44,076 bases of DNA. Source: Verrucomicrobiales bacterium. Its GTDB lineage: Bacteria; Verrucomicrobiota; Verrucomicrobiia; Limisphaerales; UBA9464. The stretch spans positions 1 through 44,076 of the forward strand of contig JAEUHD010000189.1 of NCBI GenBank assembly GCA_016793645.1, read 5' to 3'. Positions 8,564-15,809 of the stretch are shown one piece after another. The number at the start of each line of letters is the position of its first letter. The first letter of the stretch is position 1. A model generated the notes under the pieces. The model was given only the letters and a program-made list of their open reading frames with translations. It ran no database searches and had not been told where the DNA came from. Made by a program: the position numbers and the translations under genes.

Positions 8564-9343
8564 ATGGATTTTCTTAAGAAGCACTACGAGAAACTCATCC
8601 TGAGCGTGGTCCTGCTGGTGGTGGCAGGCACGGCCTTCTGGCTGACGCAAAAGGTGGATTCGGTCCGCACGCAGCTTGCGGAGCAGCTCAAGCAATCCGT
8701 CGGGGGCAAGAAGAAGTCCCTGAAGCCGGTGGATCTCACCAATGACCTGGCGACGCTGAAGCAGCTGAATGAGCACTACCAGATGTCCCTCGTTGGCGAT
8801 CATGCCGTGTTCAATCCCGTCCGGTGGATTCGGGGTTCCGATGGCACCCCGAAACCGGATCCCCGCCGCGACTTGGCGAACTCCCTCAAGCTGCTGAAGA
8901 CGGATCCGTTGAACCTGACCGTCGTCTATCTCGGTCCGACCGGCACCGGGGACCCCTACCGCTATCAATTTAGCGTTACCCGCGACTATGAAAAGAAGGT
9001 CGCGAATCGCCGACCGGTCACCGTCTCCCTGACCGACGGAACGAAGAACGACTGGTTCTACCTCAGGGAAGTTCGCGGCCCCAAGGATTCGGCGGGCGAA
9101 GTGGTGATTGAACTGATCGACGGTGGTGAACGGGTGACGCTCACCAAGGACAAGCCCTTCGCGCGCGCCAAGGGCTATCAGGCGGATCTCCGGTTCGAAA
9201 CCAAGGATTTCCCCGCCCGTCGTGCCGACGACTCCCTGACTCTCAGCGGGACTGCGTACAAGGTTGTTGCCATCGGTAAAGATGAACTTGTAGTTTCGGC
9301 GCCCAACGGCACGCGTACGACAGTCAAACTGTCCAATCCTTGA
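8564..9343 (+). CDS. PilP-like inner-membrane protein (Amuc_1099-like position)
   Basis: The 259-residue protein has a short cytoplasmic N-terminus, one transmembrane helix (about residues 11-29) and a periplasmic part. Two beta-rich segments follow a linker. The C-terminal segment (about 215-259: TLSGTAYKVVAIGKDELVVS, then a VKL strand) has the rhythm of the small beta domain of PilP, which contacts the secretin. PilP is normally a lipoprotein; here there is no lipobox and a transmembrane anchor replaces it. Position between the PilO-like gene and the secretin supports the role. The gene starts 18 bases after its neighbour with no clear Shine-Dalgarno motif. Calling it PilP-like is inference. 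Confidence 0.65.
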   Translation: MDFLKKHYEKLILSVVLLVVAGTAFWLTQKVDSVRTQLAEQLKQSVGGKKKSLKPVDLTNDLATLKQLNEHYQMSLVGDHAVFNPVRWIRGSDGTPKPDPRRDLANSLKLLKTDPLNLTVVYLGPTGTGDPYRYQFSVTRDYEKKVANRRPVTVSLTDGTKNDWFYLREVRGPKDSAGEVVIELIDGGERVTLTKDKPFARAKGYQADLRFETKDFPARRADDSLTLSGTAYKVVAIGKDELVVSAPNGTRTTVKLSNP

Positions 9344-9396
9344 TCATTTCCCGTTCCGCTCATCCCAATTTTCCTCGATTTTCAACCGCATTCACC

Positions 9397-12234
9397 ATGT
9401 TGAAACTGTCACGTCTCCTCTGCCTGCTGCTTTTCTGCGCCGTCCTGCCTGCCGCATTCGCCCAGTCCGCCGGACAGGCGGCGGAGGAAGAGGCCGTGCG
9501 CCGGCAGGAAAAACTCATCCTGCTGCGCAAGACGATTGAAGCCGCCCAGGCGGCGGCCGGCGTCAAGGATTACTCGGCGGCCGCGAAACTTTACGAGGAC
9601 GGATGGGCACTCTCCGATCAGTTGGGCGCCGCCGCCGAGAAGGAACGTGCGGACGTCCGGACCGGACTCTCCAATGCGCGGCTGAAACTGGCGGAAGCTG
9701 CCGCGAGCCGCGGGGACTACCGGGAAGCCAATCTCCAGATCACCCGCGCGGTGAAGGTGGATCCTTCCAACGTGGCCGCGGTGAATTTCAAGAAGGAGAA
9801 CGACCAGCAGTTGGCCGATCTGGTGGGGAAGATGCCCAGCGACGCGGCGCTGGCAACGATCCCCGAGACGAAGGCCCAGAACCTGAAGGCGGCCACGCTC
9901 GCCCAGGATGGAAAGCTGATGTATGAAATGGGCCGACTGGATGAAGCCCAGAAGCTCCTCGAACAGGCCCGGGCCCTCCAGCCGGAGAACAAGACAGCCC
10001 GCTACTACCTTGAGCTGCTCCAGCAGGCGCGTTTCAGCAGGGCTTCGGAGGAAAAGAAGCTCACCGCCCGGGAGATGATCCTGGAGGTGGAGCAGGCTTG
10101 GGAAATGCCGAAGAACAAGCTTCCGGACCACAATCCATTTGCCCGGACCAATCAGATTTACACGAGCCGCAGCCGGCAGGCAATCCAGGCCAAACTGGAC
10201 CGCATTGTCCTCAACGAAATCAAGTTTGATGGTGTGCCGTTGAGCGAGGTGGTGAAGTATCTCGATGAACAGGCGCGTGCCCGCGATCCCGAGAAGCGGG
10301 GTTTGAACTTCATCATCAATTCCACGGTGGATGCCGCGGCTCCCCAGACGGCGAATCAGATCGATCCCAACACGGGGCAGGTGGTGCCCGCGGCGCCGTC
10401 GGAACCGGTGGACCTCAACAACGTCATCATCCGGCTCAATCCTCCCCTGCGGAACATCCGGTTGGTGGACGCCATCGACGCCATTTCCCGGGTTGCCGAG
10501 CGGCCCTTGAAATACTCTGTGGAAGACTATGCGGTCGTGTTCACCCAGAAGCTTGCGGAGACGCCACAGCTCTACACCCGAACGTTCCGCGTGGACCCGA
10601 ACACGTTCATGCAGGGCCTGGAATCGGTCATCGGATTTCCGTTTGGTGACCTGAACACCGGTGGCGGTGGTGGCGGTGGCGGCGGCGGTGGCGGTGGCGG
10701 CGGCGGTGGCGGTGGCGGCGGCGCCAACGGCCAGCAGGGAATCTTCCAGGTGCCGCGCGTTGAAACAGCCGGTGGAACGGCCACCGGTGGTGGCGGCGGC
10801 GGTGGCGGCGGCGGTGGTGGCGGCGGCCAGGGGCAGGGGCAGGGGATCTCCAACGTGACCCGCACCAACCTTCAGGCGAATGTCCAAGTCATGGTTCGCC
10901 AGTTCTTCACCGCGTGTGGTGTCAACTTCCCCACCACCCTTGTTCCCGGCCAGCAGCAGGCGGGCGGCGGCTTTGGCGGCGGCGGTTTTGGTGGCGGCCT
11001 GGGTGCGGGCGGTCAGGCGGACCCGAACGCCGATCAAAAGGCCCTGTTCTTCAACGACCGGGTTGGAATCCTCTTCGTCCGGGCAACAATGTCGGATCTC
11101 GACATCATTGAGCGGGCGATCCAGGCGCTGAACGTCGCGCCTCCCCAGGTCGAAATTGAGGCCAAGTTTGCGGAGGTTTCCCAGGCGGACGCGAAGGCGC
11201 TGGGCTTCCAGTACTACATCGGCAACTGGTTGAGCGGCGGTGGCAAAGTGGGTTGGCAGGGCGGTACGGCCCCCACCTTCGGAAATCCCAACACCTCCGG
11301 CAGTGTCGCGAACCCGTACGGTACCTTTCCGGGCGTGCCATTCTCGGATGGATCCTCCGGAACTCCGGTCAACCTTTACGACACCACGATTCCTCCGAAT
11401 GTCACCGACGGAAACCTGACTTCAGGCGTTCGGACGTCGTACACCGACGTCAACCGGAATCAGGTGACCATTCCCACGCTGGCGACGGTGACGGGAATCC
11501 TCACCGATCCCCAGTTCCGAGTGGTGGTCGCCGCGCTGGAACAGCGGGAGGGCACGGACGTTCTCGCCACTCCCAAGGTGACCACCCTGAGCGGCCGTCA
11601 GGCGCAGATCGTGGTGGCGGATGTCCGCACGATTGTCACCGGAGTGAATCTTCAGCAGAACTCCAGCGGTGGCACCACCGGTGGAAACGGTCTTCAGAAC
11701 GGCGGTGGCGGTGTCGGATCGACCATCCAGTACACCACACAGACGATTCCGTTCGGCCCTGAACTGAACGTGATCCCCTACGTCTCCGCCGATGACGTCT
11801 CCATTCAATTGACGATCATTCCGTCCTTCACCGAGTTCGTCGGCTACGACGATCCGGGTGTCTTCAATCCCCAGGCCCAGTCGGTCGCCGGAAACAGCGT
11901 GGCGATTCCCATTACCGCGGCGTTGCCCCTGCCGCGCCTTCGGACACGCCAGGTGGTCACCTCCGCGATCGTGTGGGATGGCCAGACGGTGATGATCGGT
12001 GGACTGATTGCCGAGGAGGCCCGGAAGCAGCGGGACAAGGTTCCCATCCTGGGGGATCTTCCCTTGGTGGGACGTCTGTTCACCAGCGAAGCCTCGGTGA
12101 CCGCCAAGAAGAACCTGATCATCTTCGTGACGCCGACGATCCTGGATCCTTCCGGAAAGCGCGTGAACGATCCGAACAACCAACCGTTCGACCCCAACTC
12201 GTTCCCTCCTCAGAACGGATTCAAGGCGAACTGA
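9397..12234 (+). CDS. pilQ: Type IV pilus/type II secretion secretin with poly-glycine insertions (Amuc_1098-like position)
   Basis: The 945-residue protein forms the outer-membrane ring of the machine. It has a signal peptide (KLSRLLCLLLFCAVLPAAFA), a helical TPR-like N-terminal region (about 30-230), STN/N-type domains (about 270-410), then the secretin core with VEIEAKFAEV, EGTDVLATPKV and the C-terminal GGLI...VPILGDLPLVGRLF and NLIIFVTPTI blocks. Two pure glycine runs (21 and 14 residues, from residues 422 and 464) and a GGGFGGGGFGGG stretch near 525 interrupt the N-domain region. A TPR region fused ahead of the N domains is unlike classical PilQ, which has AMIN domains. It could equally be named a GspD-type secretin; the PilM neighbour favours a pilus. 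ATG 9397 fits the signal peptide. Confidence 0.9.
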   Translation: MLKLSRLLCLLLFCAVLPAAFAQSAGQAAEEEAVRRQEKLILLRKTIEAAQAAAGVKDYSAAAKLYEDGWALSDQLGAAAEKERADVRTGLSNARLKLAEAAASRGDYREANLQITRAVKVDPSNVAAVNFKKENDQQLADLVGKMPSDAALATIPETKAQNLKAATLAQDGKLMYEMGRLDEAQKLLEQARALQPENKTARYYLELLQQARFSRASEEKKLTAREMILEVEQAWEMPKNKLPDHNPFARTNQIYTSRSRQAIQAKLDRIVLNEIKFDGVPLSEVVKYLDEQARARDPEKRGLNFIINSTVDAAAPQTANQIDPNTGQVVPAAPSEPVDLNNVIIRLNPPLRNIRLVDAIDAISRVAERPLKYSVEDYAVVFTQKLAETPQLYTRTFRVDPNTFMQGLESVIGFPFGDLNTGGGGGGGGGGGGGGGGGGGGGANGQQGIFQVPRVETAGGTATGGGGGGGGGGGGGGQGQGQGISNVTRTNLQANVQVMVRQFFTACGVNFPTTLVPGQQQAGGGFGGGGFGGGLGAGGQADPNADQKALFFNDRVGILFVRATMSDLDIIERAIQALNVAPPQVEIEAKFAEVSQADAKALGFQYYIGNWLSGGGKVGWQGGTAPTFGNPNTSGSVANPYGTFPGVPFSDGSSGTPVNLYDTTIPPNVTDGNLTSGVRTSYTDVNRNQVTIPTLATVTGILTDPQFRVVVAALEQREGTDVLATPKVTTLSGRQAQIVVADVRTIVTGVNLQQNSSGGTTGGNGLQNGGGGVGSTIQYTTQTIPFGPELNVIPYVSADDVSIQLTIIPSFTEFVGYDDPGVFNPQAQSVAGNSVAIPITAALPLPRLRTRQVVTSAIVWDGQTVMIGGLIAEEARKQRDKVPILGDLPLVGRLFTSEASVTAKKNLIIFVTPTILDPSGKRVNDPNNQPFDPNSFPPQNGFKAN
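10660..10722 (+). repeat. GGY trinucleotide tract encoding 21 consecutive glycines
   Basis: Sixty-three bases of mixed GGT and GGC codons form an uninterrupted glycine run inside the secretin. The tract is imperfect at the third base (GGT/GGC alternation), which makes it look maintained at protein level. Such a tract is still prone to slippage and to assembly error in both directions. Confidence 0.9.
10786..10827 (+). repeat. Second GGY tract encoding 14 consecutive glycines
   Basis: Forty-two bases of GGT/GGC codons encode 14 glycines, followed by alternating Gln-Gly. It lies 63 bases after the first tract; the intervening segment (GQQGIFQVPRVETAGG) is ordinary sequence. Confidence 0.9.
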
Positions 12235-12246
12235 CGGAACGGGACG

Positions 12247-12283
12247 GCGGAGCGAATGTCACAACCACAAGGCAGCGCTCCGC
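12247..12283. other. Inverted repeat between the secretin gene and the next gene
   Basis: GCGGAGCG (12247-12254) pairs perfectly with CGCTCCGC (12276-12283) across a 21-base loop, 12 bases after the secretin stop. There is no following T run, so it is not a standard intrinsic terminator. It could be an RNA processing or stability stem. The same GCGGAGCG stem recurs at 18969. Downstream, TTTGCG (12307-12312) and CTAAAT (12329-12334), 16 bases apart, could be a weak promoter for the following gene. Confidence 0.4.
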
Positions 12284-12368
12284 AGCCCAAATCTTGCCAC
12301 CAACTGTTTGCGATAGTGAACGGAAGTCCTAAATTCACCGTCGCCATCCATTGATCCAGTCGAACGCT

Positions 12369-14273
12369 ATGTTCAACGAGAACCACCAAGGAGCCGGTAG
12401 CGGGGCCGGATGCTTCCCACCCGCCCGGATTCTCCTCCTCGGGATTTTGGCGGCACTTTCACCGAACGCCGTCTCCGCCGCGACGACGGCTCCGCTGGTA
12501 CCCGAAGGCACCCAGTACGCCCTTGCGGGCAGTCCCCTGGGGGACCAGTTGGCTCCATCTCTTGCCTTCCGGGTGAATGGGGGCTGTGTAGTCTGGCAGG
12601 ACAACCTCACGGATGGTGACGGCTTCGGGATCAGTGCCCGGCGGTTGAGTGGGCAGCTCTCCGGCCTGAGCTCCCTTCGCGTGAACCAGGATGGGGCGGG
12701 GGACCAGGAGAATCCCCAGGTTGCCATTCTCTCGGATGGCGGGAACCTGATCGTCTGGCAGAGCGGTGTCCGAGGGGCGCAGCGGATTCAAGCCCGTGTC
12801 CTGAAGTCTGATGGCCAGTTTGCAGGACCCGAATTCACGGTCTCGTCGGGAACCTCCGATCATCGGAACCCCAACCTGTCCGTGGCGGGGGACGGCAGTG
12901 TTCTCGTGGTCTGGACGGCGGACGGTTCGGACGGGGATATGTCCGGAGTTCTGGGGCGACGCCTCTCCAGCAGTGGTGAAATCCTCGGCCAGCCGTTCAC
13001 GATCAATCAGTTCTCGCGCTTCAACCAGCGGGATCCGGTCGTGGCGACCACGGGCAACGGCGGACTTGTTGTGGCCTGGATTTCGGAACAACAACGCGGG
13101 GAAAATAGTGTGGATGTCGTGGCACGGCGTCTCGGGAGTGATGGATCGTTTTCCGGTGACGAGTTCTACCTCAACACGGCCAGGCGGCTGTGCACGACGC
13201 CGGCCATCGTGGGTCTCGCCGGCGGGGGATTCGCAGCGGCGTGGTCGGAACATCAGACGGTGGACTCAGCGTACCTGTGGGATGTGTTTGGCCGGATTTG
13301 GGGTGACTCTGATCCGACGGGCTCCGACTTCCGAATCAATACCCGCAGGAATGGTTTCCAATTGATGCCCCACCTGGCGGTCTCCGGTGATTCCATCCTG
13401 GCGGTCTACCGAAGTGATCAGGGCGATGGCTACGGGGAAGGAGTTGTCGGGCAGTGGATCAAGACTGACGGCTCCCTCGCGGGAGATGAATTTGTCGTCA
13501 ACACGAAAACGGCTGGCGATCAGTTGAACCCCACCGTTGCGGCGGATTCGACCGGGCGGTTGATCGTCGCGTGGTCCACGTTTTCGGGAATCGCCCGCGG
13601 GATGGATCTCGCGGCACAGCGGTTCGCCCTGCCGTCGGCACCGCTGGCGGCTCCCGGTGCACCGTATCTCTTCGCCGCATCCTCCTCCAAGCTGCTGATT
13701 ACTTGGTCCACCGTCAGTGGGCTGGGAGTGGCGGGGTATGATGTCTATGTGGACGGCAGCCCGGTGGGGATTCGAACCCTCGAAAATTCGTATTCGCTGG
13801 GCGGTCTGGCCCCTGGTTCGACTCATTCCGTTCGAATCGGTTATGTGTTGTCCGATGGGCGCAAGTCCCCGCTCTCAAGCACCGCGTCCGCAACCACGTG
13901 GGGTGAGGACGATAACGCCGACGGACTTCCGGACGACTGGCAACGCCTTCACTTTGGGGAGAACGCCGATGGATGGCCGGCGCCGGGAGTGGATTCCGAT
14001 GGCGATGGCGCCACCAACCGCGCGGAGTTCCTCGCCGGGACCGACCCGAGCGACGCGACCAGCGTCCTGCAAGTGACCTTGATGGGGACTCCCCAGGGAG
14101 CCCTGATGATCTGGAACACCCGCCCGGGTGCCATTTATCAGCCGCAATGGTCCGCGGATCTCAAGGAATGGAACAATCTCGGTTCACCCCGTCTTGCGGC
14201 GGGCACCACCGATTCCATGGCGGCGGGTGAATCTCCGGCCAGCTCCTATTTCCGCGTCAATCTTCTCCGCTGA
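12369..14273 (+). CDS. Exported protein with seven-repeat predicted beta-propeller, Fn3-like domain and DxDxDG repeat
   Basis: The 634-residue protein has a signal peptide (PPARILLLGILAALSPNAVSA). It then has seven repeats of about 55-60 residues, each with a VVW/VAW strand, an acidic loop and an ARRL/GRRL-S-x-x-G segment. The W-strand parts are VVWQDN, IVWQSG, VVWTAD, VAWISE, AAWSEH, AVYRSD and VAWSTF. Seven copies suggest a seven-bladed propeller. A fibronectin type III-like domain (about 440-525) follows, then a calcium-type DNADGLPD / DSDGDGATN segment, then a C-terminal module with PGAIYQPQWSADLKEW and YFRV. It is probably secreted or surface bound. No enzyme motif was found. ATG 12369 is used; a TTG at 12351 is also in frame. 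The next gene begins three bases after the stop. Confidence 0.8.
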   Translation: MFNENHQGAGSGAGCFPPARILLLGILAALSPNAVSAATTAPLVPEGTQYALAGSPLGDQLAPSLAFRVNGGCVVWQDNLTDGDGFGISARRLSGQLSGLSSLRVNQDGAGDQENPQVAILSDGGNLIVWQSGVRGAQRIQARVLKSDGQFAGPEFTVSSGTSDHRNPNLSVAGDGSVLVVWTADGSDGDMSGVLGRRLSSSGEILGQPFTINQFSRFNQRDPVVATTGNGGLVVAWISEQQRGENSVDVVARRLGSDGSFSGDEFYLNTARRLCTTPAIVGLAGGGFAAAWSEHQTVDSAYLWDVFGRIWGDSDPTGSDFRINTRRNGFQLMPHLAVSGDSILAVYRSDQGDGYGEGVVGQWIKTDGSLAGDEFVVNTKTAGDQLNPTVAADSTGRLIVAWSTFSGIARGMDLAAQRFALPSAPLAAPGAPYLFAASSSKLLITWSTVSGLGVAGYDVYVDGSPVGIRTLENSYSLGGLAPGSTHSVRIGYVLSDGRKSPLSSTASATTWGEDDNADGLPDDWQRLHFGENADGWPAPGVDSDGDGATNRAEFLAGTDPSDATSVLQVTLMGTPQGALMIWNTRPGAIYQPQWSADLKEWNNLGSPRLAAGTTDSMAAGESPASSYFRVNLLR

Positions 14274-14276
14274 ATC

Positions 14277-15791
14277 ATGCGCTCGATTCTGAATTCCACT
14301 CTGAGGACAGTCCTCCTCCTCGCCAGCGGTGTCGTCGCCCAGGCGTTCTCGCTGCTCGGGCCCTTCGATGCCAGCTATCAGGTTGCGGAGCTGAATTACA
14401 ATTCGACGTTCACCAGCATCGGCAATCCCGGTGATCTCGGAGGTCCGATGAATGTGGGTGAGGAGTATCGTGTTGGGGGGCCCGTTCTGGTCTACGGCTT
14501 TGACTCGACGTTTGTGGAGTTCTTTGGACCCGCGGGGGTGGCGGCGGTTGAGTCCGCAGTGGCCATCCTGAACAATCTTCCGCTGACGTCGCAGATGAGC
14601 CCGACGCTCTCGGAATACCCGCTTTCGACCATCCGGTTCAACAACGTCGCCCAGCAACTCCGCCTCCTGGATGTCAAGTCGGTGGCGCTCTCGACGCTCG
14701 TTCAACAAATGGGACTCGCGGCTCCGGAGCGCTGGGCTTGGACCCTGCACGACCGGCTCCCGATTCCGAATACCGATCCGGTCCAGTACGAGTACTTCGT
14801 GATCCAGCGGAACTTCGACCCGGTGAGTTGGAAGTACTCCAGCTACGTCAACAATACCCTCTACTCCTACCAGATTGTTCATTGGCGAACCCCTACGGAC
14901 ATCTCCGATTGCCAGGAGGTTGGGGTGAATGTGGCGAATCCAAATGTGAGCGTTGCCGCCATGGCGGGTGTCCAGGCCGGTGCCGTGGATCCCCGGGTTT
15001 ATCAACAGATTTACGGTCCCTTGCGGGGCGTTCTTGGCTCGTTTGGCATGTTCTACAGCGGTTTGACGCGGGATGATGTCGGAGGACTCAGGTACCTGTA
15101 CCGGACGGGGAACACCAACTGGCAGGCGGCTCCGCTGGGTTCAACCGGCGGTGGCGGCGGTGGCGGAACTTCGCCGTGGGACATCGTCGGCTTCCAGATC
15201 GTCAACCCCCTTCCGGGTTCCCCGTGGAATGTGGTTGGAGGGGGAATCTTCGGATTTACGAACGGCACCGGGGTGGTGACGGGAGCCGCACCCATCGATG
15301 GTGGACGGGGGGGGCCTGGAAAGGTGGCGTTGGTGCGGGTGGATACGGATCCCCTGCTGGGACAGTACCTCGTTCCCGTTACGATCCGATACCCGGAGAC
15401 CGTCATCAATTCCCAAGGCACACCCGTTCGGACCGTCACCTCACGAACGATCACCCAGCCTGACATTCTCTTTACTGCGGCCGACCTCGGAAGATATGCG
15501 AATCTGGCCCAACCCTATGTTTATCGGACCACGGGCATGACCTATCTGCAGGTGTTGAATCCCGGGGCGGGAACAGCGGTAACCGCAGGCCCGGGAATCA
15601 TCGAACCCGGGGTGGAAATCGCACTGAACAAGGTGGGTCCCTGGTTGTACAACGTGTTCGACACGGGACAGGGATCCGGAATCCAGGGGTTCACCTGGGG
15701 TTCCTTTGACGGGTCCACCAATGCTCCCATCGCCTATCCCCAGGGAGCCACCCTGGAGCAGCTTGAATCGAAACTTTTCGGCCAACAGTAA
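14277..15791 (+). CDS. Exported protein of unknown function with a matrixin-like LTRDDVGGLRYLY segment
   Basis: The 504-residue protein has a signal peptide (NSTLRTVLLLASGVVAQAFS). Its first 270 residues are compact mixed alpha/beta sequence ending with LTRDDVGGLRYLY. This resembles the L-x-x-D-D-I-x-G-I-x-x-L-Y segment near the end of matrixin metalloprotease domains, but no HExxHxxGxxH zinc motif is present. A seven-glycine linker (about residue 291) leads into a beta-rich C-terminal half with no recognised motif. The gene lies three bases after the propeller gene and 18 before the beta-helix gene, so the three are very likely co-transcribed. Function unknown; it may be a non-catalytic relative of a protease or simply unrelated. 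Confidence 0.75.
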   Translation: MRSILNSTLRTVLLLASGVVAQAFSLLGPFDASYQVAELNYNSTFTSIGNPGDLGGPMNVGEEYRVGGPVLVYGFDSTFVEFFGPAGVAAVESAVAILNNLPLTSQMSPTLSEYPLSTIRFNNVAQQLRLLDVKSVALSTLVQQMGLAAPERWAWTLHDRLPIPNTDPVQYEYFVIQRNFDPVSWKYSSYVNNTLYSYQIVHWRTPTDISDCQEVGVNVANPNVSVAAMAGVQAGAVDPRVYQQIYGPLRGVLGSFGMFYSGLTRDDVGGLRYLYRTGNTNWQAAPLGSTGGGGGGGTSPWDIVGFQIVNPLPGSPWNVVGGGIFGFTNGTGVVTGAAPIDGGRGGPGKVALVRVDTDPLLGQYLVPVTIRYPETVINSQGTPVRTVTSRTITQPDILFTAADLGRYANLAQPYVYRTTGMTYLQVLNPGAGTAVTAGPGIIEPGVEIALNKVGPWLYNVFDTGQGSGIQGFTWGSFDGSTNAPIAYPQGATLEQLESKLFGQQ

Positions 15792-15809
15792 CAGTCTTCC
15801 GGCAACATC

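Noticed and set aside
10572..10868. Minus-strand proline-rich small protein
   Set aside because: It is only the complement of the glycine tracts of the secretin.
14277..15791. Annotation as an active matrixin metalloprotease
   Set aside because: The similarity is limited to LTRDDVGGLRYLY; no HExxHxxGxxH zinc site exists anywhere in the protein.
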